A DNA stretch of 64,000 bases from Branchiostoma floridae (Eukaryota; Chordata; Leptocardii; Amphioxiformes; Branchiostomatidae), in the NCBI RefSeq assembly GCF_000003815.2, contig NC_049986.1, positions 2,042,696 to 2,106,695 of the forward strand, read 5' to 3'. Every line of letters begins with the position of its first letter. Positions within the stretch are counted from its first letter, which is position 1. Shown here one piece after another: positions 35,701 through 45,560 of the stretch. The position numbers were made by a program, and so were the translations under genes. The notes below the pieces were generated by a model. That model had not been told where the DNA came from and searched no databases. It worked only from the letters and a program-made list of their open reading frames with translations.

Positions 35701-37313
35701 CTAATTTCCAGGTGATCAGGGGACTTACACACCTGTAAAATGTTCTGTGTCCTGGCTGTGTACATGACTTTCCTGGTTCGGCGTGTAATGTCCTGGTTTT
35801 TTTCTTACATACCTGGACTCGCGCTTGTACAGGAATATCTAGGAAGTGTAGATAAACCCCGAAATGACAACTAATTACTCTAGATGTACCTGGTTCGGTG
35901 ACATTGCAGGAAAATGTGTTGTTGAAGAGCCACGCGTCTTTGAATAAGAAACTGTCGTTGAAGATGCCTCCTTTGATGACAAACCTTGTGTCGTTGTAGA
36001 ACCGCTCACTGTTGACACGCGTCTGGTTGGTCCAGGCGGTGTTGCAGAGAGAGTAGACCTCAGGATCCGTTTGGATTCCCACCGATAGCGCTCGGCCAAC
36101 TATAATGGCTGAAACCACAGTTGGTACATATATATAATGATGATATTGTACATGCATTTAAGTTTGCGGGGATTTGATGTTGAGCTCAGGAGAAGGTGTA
36201 GTGTTCGCGGTTGTATTGAGTTCACGATAGAGTTATAGTCACATACTGTACAGTAATGGAAAGCCCGAAGCCTTGACGGATTTAAGCCATTCGACAACCA
36301 CCTAAAAGGGAGTCGGCAAAGGTTCTACAAACAGACAAAATAGTTGCTTGTGACAGTACTGGCGTGATCAACTGTCACCTATTTAACTGTCTCTACCCTC
36401 TGGATACATAGAAATTCTTGATAAATATGTACTCTATGCAATGTTCAAAGATCGCTCTTCACCGTCTTCACCGTATAAAGGCGCCTCAAACACATCATAC
36501 TACACAATGTTTAATACGTACATGAAGTACTTAGAGAATAGTAGCCTCCATAGCAGGCTCTCTGGGGCCGTTTTCTTTTGCTCATTATACACTTTTGCTG
36601 ACCATCTCTTTTTGTACTGAGGCCTTCACTGATCTATTGCTCCCCCCCCCCCGAGCCTGCATGGGAACGGCGCTTGAAAGTGATATCTAAAAACGAACAG
36701 CGCGGTGCCGGCAATCAGCGACCCAGTACCAAAACATGGCCAGCAAAAGTGTATAATGAGCCAAAAAATGGCCCCAGAGAGCCTGCTATGGAGGCTAAGA
36801 AAATGGGGTAGGCGGGCAGAAGACAGTGTTAAAATTTTTGCGGTGGTTTTGACTTCACAGTGAAGCGGTTACCGCAAAAATTGCGAATAAAAAAACATTT
36901 GTCTTTAATGGTATAAACTATCTTGTACATACTCCTGTATGTTCCCAATAGTTGTTACCGTAAGTGGCCGCTATATCATTTCGACTTGGTTACTCTGCTC
37001 ATGGGAATCACTTCATATTTACCAACATTTACAGAAACCGTATACGTAAAGGCAGGCTCCTGCCAGCTAACTGATTTGTCAAAGAAAACATATTGAAAAT
37101 TCGTAACTGTCTTTGTAAATGTAATAAAAAATCATCGGATCTTGTTGCGTGATGAGTTAAAAACAAATAAGCAAACAAACAAACAAGCAAAACAAACTAA
37201 ACACCGAATGGACGAAAAAACGAACGAACAAACAAGAAACATTCGAAGACTCAAGTACCTTGTATGTAATACAGGAGCAAGGCAGCAGCCCAGTGGCGGC
37301 GGCGGCGGCTCAT
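32779..37313 (-). CDS. Orphan class A GPCR with signal peptide and repeat tail (4 exons)
   Basis: Exons on minus: 37,313-37,259; 36,108-35,890; 35,026-34,857; 34,347-32,779. All junctions are GT-AG and the total is 2,013 nt (670 aa plus stop). Exon 1 encodes a signal peptide (MSRRRRHWAAALLLYYIQ). Exon 2 encodes a small ectodomain with five N-glycosylation sequons (NQT, NDT, NDS, NNT, NVT). Exon 3 adds another NES sequon and TM1 ('GTVGNAAVILAFCLYKK'). Exon 4 has TM2-TM7: Cys before TM3, NRY in place of DRY, an ECL2 Cys ('EICQM') and NPIIYTW in TM7. The tail is 16 copies of a 14-aa unit (PPLTASERVEQAV type). NRY plus the 'GIYGSLGWD' ECL2 motif recalls melatonin/Moody-type receptors; the ligand is unknown. 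Introns contain MITE and SINE sequence. A decayed paralogue lies at 48.3-48.8 kb. Confidence 0.9.
32799..33480 (-). repeat. 42-bp coding minisatellite (16 units) in the GPCR tail
   Basis: Each 42-bp unit encodes 14 residues, so copy-number change keeps the frame. Units differ mainly at ASE/VSK and at the last two residues (VV, VS, VA, VL), which gives higher-order mosaics. No stop occurs in any unit. It is rich in Ser/Thr and charged residues, typical of an intrinsically disordered tail open to phosphorylation. Confidence 0.95.
34760..34835 (-). mobile_element. tRNA-derived SINE head in a GPCR intron
   Basis: The reverse complement contains a B-box 'GGTTCGAATCC', a five-pair anticodon-like stem (TTTGG/CCAAA) around CCCGGAA, and a D-arm-like part 'GTGGCATAACTGCAG'. 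U33 is absent and the acceptor stem is poor, so it is not a functional tRNA. Confidence 0.5.
35100..35200. repeat. Purine-rich GGGA/GA tract in a GPCR intron
   Basis: Nearly pure A/G on the plus strand with 'gggagggaggg' clusters; may form triplex or G-quadruplex structures. Confidence 0.9.
35212..35603. mobile_element. Fold-back element with microsatellite at the apex, in a GPCR intron
   Basis: 'gggtgatcg' to 'gtaccggtacaccg' and 'cagggcggat' on the left pairs with 'atccgccctg', 'cggtgtaccggtac' and 'cgatctccc' on the right (arms ~130 bp). The centre is (TATA)/(GATA)n at 35,335-35,430. Non-coding, MITE-like; no clear duplication at its ends. Confidence 0.75.
36542..36797. mobile_element. 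256-bp terminal-inverted-repeat MITE
   Basis: 'tagcctccatagcaggctct' at the left pairs exactly with 'agagcctgctatggaggcta' at the right, and pairing continues through 'gctcattatacacttttgct'. Lies in the first intron of the GPCR. The flanks do not show a convincing duplication. Confidence 0.85.
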
Positions 37314-37496
37314 GATCATCCTCCCGAGAAAAATACCTCCTGTTGCCGCCTTCCTGAAATTGTCACGTTATCGCTCTGATGTGTGTGAAGTGATAAACTG
37401 TCAATGTGAGAAATCAGATCACAACAAACTTGCAAAGAAGAAACATTCAAATTCTGATTTTTCAACATGAGACTGAAACGACATTCTTAGTACCAC

Positions 37497-37690
37497 TCAG
37501 CTAAAACCCCCGAGCAGATGTTTTGCTATCAGGTATCAAATAGGTAATGCTTTTAATATTTTAATACGCAGTCATTGCGAAGAAGTCCTTCAGATCTAAT
37601 ACCATTAACTCAGATTAATCTTTTAGGAGCAGGCGCGCATTGAGTGTTGCAGCCTGGTGTTTCCTTTGCACGAACAGAGGGTTTTAGATG
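37497..37690 (+). repeat. Moderate repeat family R5, copy 1
   Basis: 'gcagatgttttgctatcagg' ... 'taatacgcagtca' ... 'agatctaatac' ... 'gagtgttgcag'. Other copies: 38,310-38,530, 38,600-38,685, 39,820-40,010 and 40,090-40,190, with a reverse copy at 47,360-47,540. The family is clustered in the intergenic DNA between the GPCR genes. Confidence 0.75.
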
Positions 37691-37779
37691 GATTGTAGAC
37701 TTGATATGCTTCAATTAATGTGATAAGCTCACTGGAGAGCTATTCTTCTACAGGTCGGGACAGACACCACGGCCACTAT

Positions 37780-37950
37780 TCACAGTATTAACTAGGTTAA
37801 TTGTACTGGGGATATTTCCCAAGCTCTATTCAAGAAGCACAATGAACGGCTTAACGTCCTGTACTAAGGACTGCCATTCTTTCCGGTGAGCGACACAGCC
37901 GGAATCGAACTCACGGTCTCTTGTTCCAGAGGCAGGACTACCAAAGAGCA
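37780..37950 (-). mobile_element. tRNA-derived SINE, minus strand
   Basis: The reverse complement has a B-box 'gtgagttcgattccggctgt' followed by 'acaggacgttaagccg', the same layout (tRNA head, then a 'gacgtta' body) as the plus-strand copies at 38,030 and 39,510. Confidence 0.5.
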
Positions 37951-38029
37951 TTTTTGTACATACATGTACATATTGGTGTGTTACAATATGTAACTTGAAA
38001 AAAAAAGGAAAAATCGGAAACCAGCAAAG

Positions 38030-38215
38030 TCTAGTAGGCTGTGTGGAATAATGACAAGTCGTTCTGCGTTCGAATCCGTTGGTATGCTACGTACGGTTCT
38101 TGTGCCTTTGGGAAAGGCGTATCACATGAATTTCCTCACTTCAGGTAAAGGGACGTCCCTCGTATAGGATGTTAAAAGGAGGTGCCGTGTTTGAGGAGAG
38201 CCACACCTCGAATAA
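38030..38215 (+). mobile_element. tRNA-derived SINE, copy 2
   Basis: B-box 'gcgttcgaatccg', then body blocks 'gggaaaggcgtatcacatga', 'gggacgtccctcgtatagga' and 'gtgtttgaggagagccacac'. Shares these blocks with 39,510-39,760. Confidence 0.65.
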
Positions 38216-38309
38216 TGGTAAAACGATCCATACAAGAGGCCTTCCAATGTGAGTGGTTCAAAACTTACTGGTCTTTGGTCCCGTGACCAATCGTGAAGTC
38301 AGTTAGCTG

Positions 38310-38685
38310 TAATTGCTCAAAATCCCTCGGCAGATATTTTGCTATTAGGTATCAAACAGGTGATACGTTCAAAATTTTAATACGCAGTCAACGTACGCAA
38401 AGTTTCTTCCTATTCTTTTAGATCTAATAAGATTAACACCGGACAAGCCTTGAGGATAGGAGCAGATGTGCATTGTGAGTGTTGCAGTCTACAGTGTCCG
38501 TCGCACGAACTGGAAAACATTAAGGGCTCTAATGATGTAAGTGGTTCAAAAGCTGCTGTTCTTTGGTCCCGTATTAACTCATAACCGGCTATACTTGCTC
38601 AAAATCCCTCGGCAGATGTTTTGCTATTAGGTATCAAACAGGTGATACGTTCAAAATTTTAATACGTAGTCAACGCAAAGTTTTC
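38310..38685 (+). repeat. R5 copies 2 and 3, tandem
   Basis: Two copies of 'tattaggtatcaaacaggtg' followed by 'atacgttcaaaattttaata', about 0.27 kb apart, the second truncated where it meets the RTE-like insertion region. Confidence 0.85.
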
Positions 38686-38729
38686 CGGTGTGTTACGCCT
38701 CAGGGCGGTTATATCGGCTATATAGATAC

Positions 38730-39301
38730 TCACTCACACTCACACTCACAACCCGCTTGCTCCTAAGAGCGTGGCGCCTCGACATCTTCTCCAGGATGAC
38801 CTGTCCTGGGCAGCCTGCCAGGCAGTGGGGAGGTCCATGTTCACAGCTGCCAGGTCTGATGTTAGCTGGTCCAGCCATTTCATGCGGGGCCTCCCTCTTG
38901 GCCTTCTCCACCTTGGGGTCGGTTCAAGGATGAGCCTGGCTGGTTCGGACAGAGGTGACGACCTAGCAAGATGGCCAAAAATCCGTAGTCTGGCAGACCT
39001 GATCAGTTGAGATATGGGGGGTTGCTTCGTCATCTGACGCACTGTGGCATTCGGGACAAAGTCATACCAGTGCAGCCCAAGGGTGCGACGTAGGCACTTT
39101 GTGTCGAAAGCGTCAAGATGTTGCTCCCAGGACGCAGTTAGTGTCCATGCCTCAGATCCATAGAGCAAGATGGAAAGAACTAAGCTATTATAGAGATTGA
39201 GTTTCGTTTGGAGGGAGAGTTGTTTATTTGACCAGATGTTTGCCAGGTTTGCCATAGCCGCAGCCGCCCGACCGATGCGTACCTGTATGTCTGCAATGCA
39301 C
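38730..39301 (-). mobile_element. 5'-truncated RTE-like LINE with 12-bp target duplication
   Basis: Flanked by CTATATAGATAC at 38,718-38,729 and 39,302-39,313. The plus strand starts with (CACTCA)n, the complement of a short-repeat tail. The minus-strand frame encodes an RT C-terminus: 'LVLSILLYGSEAWTLTAS', then 'RIFGHLARSS', 'RPRGRPRMKWLDQL' and 'AAQDRSSWRR', typical of RTE-like and related non-LTR elements. The endonuclease and catalytic RT are missing. Confidence 0.88.
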
Positions 39302-39509
39302 CTATATAGATACAGATATGGGTTTTTTGTAATCCCCGTTGCTTTTACTAAGCACATTAATGTTAAATGTAAAAATACTTCAATTTCATATGCTGCCTAT
39401 TATACTATTAAGTATAGCTTGATGTAGCAACTACAAATACCGTTTTGCACAGTCACATGTCATTAGAATACATGCAGCTTGAAGCAATCGTGTAAGCTGA
39501 AGCCTAAAA

Positions 39510-39760
39510 AATCCAGGGGGGGGGGCGTGGCGTGCGTAACGGTTTGATGGGTTCGAGCCCGATATGCCACAGATCTTGTGCCAATGGGAAATGCATTTTA
39601 CACTGCTTTCCTATCTTCAGTCAGGTTGAAAGTAGTACCGGTTAGGTACGTCCCTCGGATAGGACGTTAAATTAAGGTCCTGTGTTTGAGGAGAGCCATC
39701 TCGAACACTTAAAAGAACCCACCGCGCTTATCTAGAAGAGTAGGGGTCAGTCCCGATGTA
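39510..39760 (+). mobile_element. tRNA-derived SINE, copy 3
   Basis: B-box 'gggttcgagcccgatatgcc', then 'gtacgtccctcggatagga', 'gtgtttgaggagagcca' and 'aagaacccaccgcgcttat'. More complete at its 3' end than copy 2. Confidence 0.65.
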
Positions 39761-39819
39761 AGTAGTTCATAACCTGCTGTACTTTGGTCCCATGACCAGT
39801 CTTCGTAGTTATAATTCCT

Positions 39820-40190
39820 CAAACTCCCTTGGCAGATGTTTTGCTTTTAGTACTATCAGCCAGGTGGTACGTTTAAAGTTTTTAATCCGTAGTCAATGCA
39901 AGTTTTCATTCCTATACTTTTAGATCTAATAACATTAACAGTGGACAAGCCTCGAGGAGCAGATGTGTATTGTAAGTGTTGCAGGCTAAAGATTCCGTCG
40001 CACGAACAGGAAAAGATTACTTAAGGGCTCCCGCGAAGTGTGTGGTTCAAAATCTGCTGTTCGTTGGTTCTGTGATCACTAAAAGTGGATATAATTCCTC
40101 AAAATCCTTTGGCAGATGTTTTGCTTTTAGGTATCAACCAGGTGGTACGTTTAAAGTTTTTAATTCGCAGTGAATAGAAGTTGTCCTTCC
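39820..40190 (+). repeat. R5 copies 4 and 5, tandem
   Basis: 'ggcagatgttttgcttttag' occurs twice (about 39,830 and 40,111), with 'ccaggtggtacgtttaaagt' after each. These two are closer to each other than to copies 1-3, so pairwise tandem duplication happened at least twice. Confidence 0.8.
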
Positions 40191-40294
40191 TATGATCGTT
40201 TCCAACAGAATCAACAACACAAAGAGTGACAGAAAGAATATATTAAGTAGCTTCATATAGAATGACTGGATACGTTTCTCGCTGCTACTTATAG

Positions 40295-40394
40295 NNNNNN
40301 NNNNNNNNNNNNNNNNNNNNNNNNNNNNNNNNNNNNNNNNNNNNNNNNNNNNNNNNNNNNNNNNNNNNNNNNNNNNNNNNNNNNNNNNNNNNNN
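40295..40394. other. Assembly gap (100 N)
   Basis: Exactly 100 N, beside a pair of inverted segments (40,430-40,520 and 40,645-40,710). Confidence 0.98.
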
Positions 40395-40429
40395 TAGCAG
40401 ATCTAAGAGGAGAAGAACAACCGAAAACG

Positions 40430-40710
40430 TCGTCCCAAACGTGGCTCAGCTTGAATCCTCCCTCATCTCTGTTCATGACTGGAGCTGACTTCCTCATCCG
40501 AACTGCTTCCTGAATCCATCGTGCTTGTCTGTTTTCCTCTCTGTTGATGACTCTATCCCCCCTCCCAGTATATTACACAATTGTTTCTGTTGATATGGTC
40601 AAAGACCGCTGATTTTTTCTTTTCTTGTTCTATTTCCTTGGATCAGGAAGCTCCAGTAATGAACAGAGATGAAGGGGGATACAAGCTGAGCCACGTTTGG
40701 GACGGCATTT
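40430..40710. repeat. Inverted repeat beside the gap
   Basis: 'gtcccaaacgtggctcagct' and 'catctctgttcat' on the left pair with 'agctgagccacgtttgggac' and 'atgaacagagatg' on the right. Probably a fold-back element whose other part lies in the gap. Confidence 0.75.
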
Positions 40711-40868
40711 CTCGCTGTTTTTTTCTCATTAGATATGCAAATTAACTAATAATATAATCCCTGTCCAAGCTACTTGCATACCAAATATAATGGAAATCCG
40801 TTGTTTACTCATTCACCTCGGAACATTTTGACAAATACACCATTGCAGTTCCAGAGCAAGCTGCTAGC

Positions 40869-41398
40869 GTGTCCAAACCACCCTCCCACACAGGGTTGAC
40901 TCCCGCGGCAATGCCTTGCGATATCAACCCTGACTCTTCAGCTTCAAAAAAAGCAGAACTAGGGGTGTGGCTACTAAACAACTGTTAGCCAATCACAGAA
41001 ATGCCTTCGTGTTGCCCAAAGGTGGCATATAAGGCGCCTCCTTAATATTTAACAACAAGATGACAGTACCGGCATGATGTTAACGTTTCACAATTTTAAG
41101 ATTTGTCGGTTCTGTGGGTATAGGGCAACCACGACACCATCGAATACCAACCGAGCATACGAATAAACAATAACCATCACGCAAAAATAAACAGATCTTT
41201 GTGCACGCCGCTCCGTATGCTGTTTGTTCGAAAATTGCAATCTGGGCGCTGATTGGCCCGTGACAAATCAAGCAAGCTCATTGATATTCATTAGCAATAT
41301 TAACATATTCAATACGGCTTTTTGAGGCTGAAAAGTCAGTGTTGATATCACAAGGCGTTGCCGCGAGAGTCAACCTTGAGTTGGCGAGTGGTCCGAAC
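40869..41398. mobile_element. ~530-bp MITE-like element upstream of GPCR 2
   Basis: Left arm 'gggttgactcccgcggcaat' and 'gccttgcgatatcaac' pairs with right arm 'ttgatatcacaaggcgttgc' and 'cgcgagagtcaacctt'. Arms of ~80 bp end about 150 bp before the GPCR ATG, so it may contribute promoter sequence. Confidence 0.75.
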
Positions 41399-41546
41399 AT
41401 ACACTTTCTAACGTCACAAGCTGCAACAATTATGCATGGTAGATATCACCTAGCGACAGATTAGCATATCCTGTCAGTTTATTTTGGTCGTGTCCTTATC
41501 TTTAATATCCACGTCTTAGCAAGTGAAGGCGCATTTGAGATAGGAA

Positions 41547-42990
41547 ATGGCGAACACTAGTACTAGCACGTTGGAACTGTATTTAGTTCCAGCAGCTTTC
41601 AGTTTACTGGCTCTGTTTGGCGTTGTGGGAAACCTTTTGGTTATCTTGGTGATTCTTCAAAGCAGACGTCTTCGGACACGGCTGAATCTCTTCATCGTGA
41701 ACATCGCAGTGAGTGATCTGATCTTCACGGCGCTGTACGGCCCGGTGTCGGCCGTGTCGGTGGCGCGGTGGGGCGGCCTCAGGGACCACGCCGTCTGCGT
41801 CGTGACGGGGATCGTCGGGCTGCTGAGTTGTTACGAGTCCGCGGTGCTGATTGCCATGAGCCGCTGCGTCCGCATCACCAAGAGTCACCGTTATGACGAG
41901 CTGTTCTCTCGTAAAAGGTGACGTTTTTCAATTTTACTCATAACATTTTATTGTAGATACATGTACGCTATCTTCAATCATGTATATACAGAAGTTCTTC
42001 TTTATTTTTATCTTTTTTGTACTTACAATATTGTTAATGATATGTACCCTGTCCTTCTACAATTCCATTTGTATTGTCTCTGCCTTTGTCAGCAGGGCTA
42101 GCCCTTTGTAATAGCCACAGGATAGTTGGGCAGCCCTGGCTGTGCGTGCTGAACAGCCAAAACCAATAAAAAAATAGATAAAGAAATGAAATCAATTGTA
42201 GCCTATAGCTTTGCAGTGGTATCACATTATAAGCTAAAAAGAAAGAAAGAAAAAAGAAAGAAAGAAAGAAGAAAAGAAAGAACGGAAAAAGAATGAGAGA
42301 GACAAAGCGAAATTCTTTACTAACCATAACGTATGTACTTGCTTTCAAAGGTGCGTGCTTTTCGTGTCAGTTTCCTGGGTGGTGGCCGTATTTCTTACAA
42401 CGCCCATGCTGGCTGGGTTCGGTACGCCAGGGTTCAACCCGATACTTCTGACATGCGACTACGACGCAGTTGCATCCTTTATCTTCTTCGTCAGCTTTGT
42501 GCTACCGTTTACCACCATCTGCAACGTTATCATCATCGTTTCGTATGCCATGATCTACCGTAAAGTTAAAGCGTCATCATCTCGTGTTCGCGGAAACAGG
42601 ACGGACGAGAACAAAATCCCGCCAATCGTTTGGAGCCAGATCAAGAACATGGCAGCAATATACATTGCCTTGAACATCTGTGTGACGCCAGAAGTGATCA
42701 TGAACATCATCGCACATGAGACTGCGGACAACATGCGAGTCCTAAACCTTGTGGTAAGAATAGTTTTCACGTGTAATTCCTGTGTAAACCCGATCATTTA
42801 CACCACTGGAAACAAAGAGTTCCGGACTGAGCTGAAGACTCTATGGGGACGTGTGTTTCATGGAGATCAGAAGCACGAACCAAACGTTGCGGAAAAAATC
42901 AATATGAAGACACTGAGTCTTGTACAACAGGACACTGGTGCACAAACCCCTCAAAGGTTTGCGTCCAATATCATGGAAACCCGTCTGTAA
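41547..42990 (+). CDS. Orphan class A GPCR, two exons, 336 aa
   Basis: Exons 41,547-41,917 and 42,351-42,990, GT-AG, 1,011 nt in frame. Seven helices: TM1 'FGVVGNLLVILVIL', TM2 'LFIVNIAVSDLIFTALY', a Cys before TM3, 'MSRCVRI' at the DRY position (Asp to Ser, Tyr to Cys), intron in ICL2 after 'FSRKR', ECL2 Cys in 'LLTCDYD', and TM7 'CVNPIIY'. A short N-terminus with NTS near the start and no signal peptide fits class A receptors. The ICL2 'HRYDELFSRKR' region and overall shape recall melatonin-type receptors; the ligand is unknown. Loss of the acidic DRY residue may alter basal signalling. Its upstream flank is a MITE; a polyadenylation signal lies 215 nt after the stop. Confidence 0.92.
42230..42300. 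repeat. GAAA-rich tract in the GPCR 2 intron
   Basis: (GAAA)n with interruptions, ~50 nt before the branch/acceptor region of exon 2. Confidence 0.9.
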
Positions 42991-43204
42991 ACATTGACTT
43001 GCAATATCTTTACGTTATAAACTGCCAGAATATGTGCAATGATATTCCAACAGCTAAGGTAGACATATCCCATCCAGGCACCATTCAGGATATTCGGAAT
43101 GTGCTCTTTGGTAAGGGGCTTTTTAGATGATGTGAATTGAAGCGTCAATGAGCAAGAGAATACCTAATATTTGATATATCATGATATTTTCTGAACTAAC
43201 ATAC

Positions 43205-43210
43205 AATAAA
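43205..43210 (+). terminator. Candidate polyadenylation signal of GPCR 2
   Basis: AATAAA, 215 nt past the stop at 42,990 and the first canonical hexamer downstream. Confidence 0.45.
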
Positions 43211-44718
43211 CCCATGCTAAGATGCAGGCAGTGCTGGAAGCGTTCAATTGGTCAAAGGCAATGACTGACGTTGAAATGCTTTTTTACTGCATTCTTTATC
43301 AATAGCCTAGTATCTATCGTATTTCTAGCTCCAGTTCGCTCCTCTGTTTTCGATATTTAGCAGGGAAACAAACTATCAGAGGAGAAAACCAGAGCAAGTA
43401 TATACGTATATGATGGATATTGGTCTAATTCACAGCCAACAGAAGTAATGATTGAAGCTACAGCGATGTTGGCCTTGACAAAAGAAAACTGCAGCTGAGG
43501 CGTTAATTGCTTATGATTCCCAGCTGAGAACTAGAATGACACTGCTGTTTTCTTTCAACACAAGATATAAAGGAAATAATTACTCTGCCTCTGGCCGATT
43601 TTACCATCGCGCTGCGTGCTGCGTTTATTCAAAGCCTAAGGCTTGGATGTTTTGTTGTCTATAACCTGATCGCCTTAGCTTGAGTAGCTTACTATGGTCT
43701 TGTACTGACGCACTGGGATTGAGACATTATTTTATTGCTTACTTGGATGTTGAAGTCTAGTGTAGTATTAGACATTATTCACCGGACTCGTAAGAACAGA
43801 CTACTTAATCAGTATTGAATCAAAAGTATATCTTCGTAATCAGTATCAAGCTAGTATTGAAGTCTATCAAATCAGTCTTTTGCGCAATGGAGCTAGTGAC
43901 ATTTTAGTAGTTATTTTGTGAACATAGCTTTTGGTATGATAGCTCAGTCAATTGATAATACAGTATAGTGTATAATATTTTGTGTTATTGCTTTGGTATA
44001 CGCTGCTGTTTGACCTTTATTGTTAAAAAAACATCCATCGGATGGTAACGGAAGGTCGAATGTTTTTCAAAGATTATTCACAAGAAAATTATATTTTGTG
44101 TCGGTAAAAGGTAAATAAAGGTAATAGTGAAGCTTTATGCGTTACTTTTGTAGTATACATTTCTTTTTATACCTGATTCACATTTAGATAGAAAGACGCT
44201 ACTGGATGCTAGAGCTTGAAACTTGTCACTTTATTAACAAAGAAAAAACTTACCGTCAGTTATTTTTTTAAATTTCGTTCAAAAAGAAAAACGTTAAGTC
44301 AAATCCCGTAATACAGAAGTTAGACGTTTGTGCAGAAACCCCTTTACGATTCTAATAGTACTGACGTAATTGCATTTACTGTCTATTAGTGAACTGGTGA
44401 AGCTGAAATACACGGTCAAAGTGCAATGTATGTCACTTGTCTCTTATTGCATTTCTAAATTGAGTCATCGTGTTTTGATCGAACTACTGCCGGCTCAAGC
44501 CAGTCTACTTTCCTTCCGTTTTGTAGTCGAATCATACTGGAGTACCTACATACCCAATGGAGTAGGGCTAACGCCACAATACAATAAAGCCAATGACTAC
44601 ATTTGTCCATACTGATTTCTATGTTAACATTGGGTAAAGTGTATGACATACATATCAGCCTGTGGACTAGCTGTGGACTCTGCTGGATTGCTTTGTTTAT
44701 CTCCATGGCCCAAGGTTC
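43211..44718. other. Intergenic interval, nothing recognised
   Basis: AT-rich; no domain-bearing ORF, RNA gene or repeat was recognised. Confidence 0.45.
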
Positions 44719-45025
44719 TATGGAACTCATTAGAATAAGTTGAAGCGGTTTCTCCTTTTTTAACCTCGTTGATTACACTAAAAAGGTCAAGATTTTTGCG
44801 CCTGTTGGCAGATACTGGCAAACGGAGATAGGCAACGTCCTATATACCAAAAATGCGTGAGAAGAATTTTGCGGTGTTTGGTGTTAACACCCGTACCTAT
44901 CAGCATATCATACAAAATAAAGACAATATGGAACTCATTAGAATAAGTTGAAGCGGTTTCTCCTTTTTTAACCTCGTTGATTACACTAAAAAGGTCAAGA
45001 TTTTTGCGCCTGTTGGCAGATACTG
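44719..45025. repeat. Exact 99-bp direct repeat
   Basis: 44,719-44,817 and 44,927-45,025 appear identical (from 'tatggaactcattagaataa' to 'tgttggcagatactg'), separated by 109 bp of unrelated sequence. Identity in a window of otherwise diverged repeats suggests a very recent duplication or an assembly artefact. Confidence 0.9.
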
Positions 45026-45357
45026 TTGGATATGCAGTACAGTTACAGAAACAGAAAATATTTTTTCAAAGATTTTACAATATTGCACGCATTATATGAA
45101 ACACCTTTGGCTTTGTCAACGTTTTGTACTTATCGCTGGCACTGTTAAAGTTAGCTATGATGCACTGATTCACACGGGTCACCCCTTGCTCTTAACAAAC
45201 AAGCGAACAAACATGACTGGACACAACTTCGTATAGACCTGCCTTTGTTTTGGCCCTTTTCCCTTTCTGTGTGAATCTTCTATTTCTTAGCGGCTAGTCA
45301 ATTTCCACTATGGTAAGGTTTTGAATCTTTTTATTTGGACAGCCTAGTATAGTCCCA

Positions 45358-45548
45358 TTGGAGACCTGACGGTAAAAGAAAAAGAAGAAGACCCAAAACC
45401 AGGTGGAGGAGAACAGTGTCAGATGACCTGGTGTCCATGGGTCTCTCCTGGCAGTCAGCACAGACAGCAGCACAGGACCGACCCAGTTGGAGGAAGAAGG
45501 TCATAGCCTTATGTCTCACCAGGGACGAAGAGGATAAGTAAGTAAGTA
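45358..45548 (+). mobile_element. Short LINE 3' end inserted in a GPCR pseudogene
   Basis: Flanked by 'agtatagtccca' at 45,346-45,357 and 45,549-45,560. The plus frame reads 'RPKTRWRRTV', 'MGLSW', 'AAQDRPSWRKKV' and 'ALCLTRDEEDK', then stop and an (AAGT)n tail: the extreme C-terminus of an RTE-like non-LTR element, heavily 5'-truncated (~190 bp). Confidence 0.85.
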
Positions 45549-45560
45549 AGTATAGTCCCA

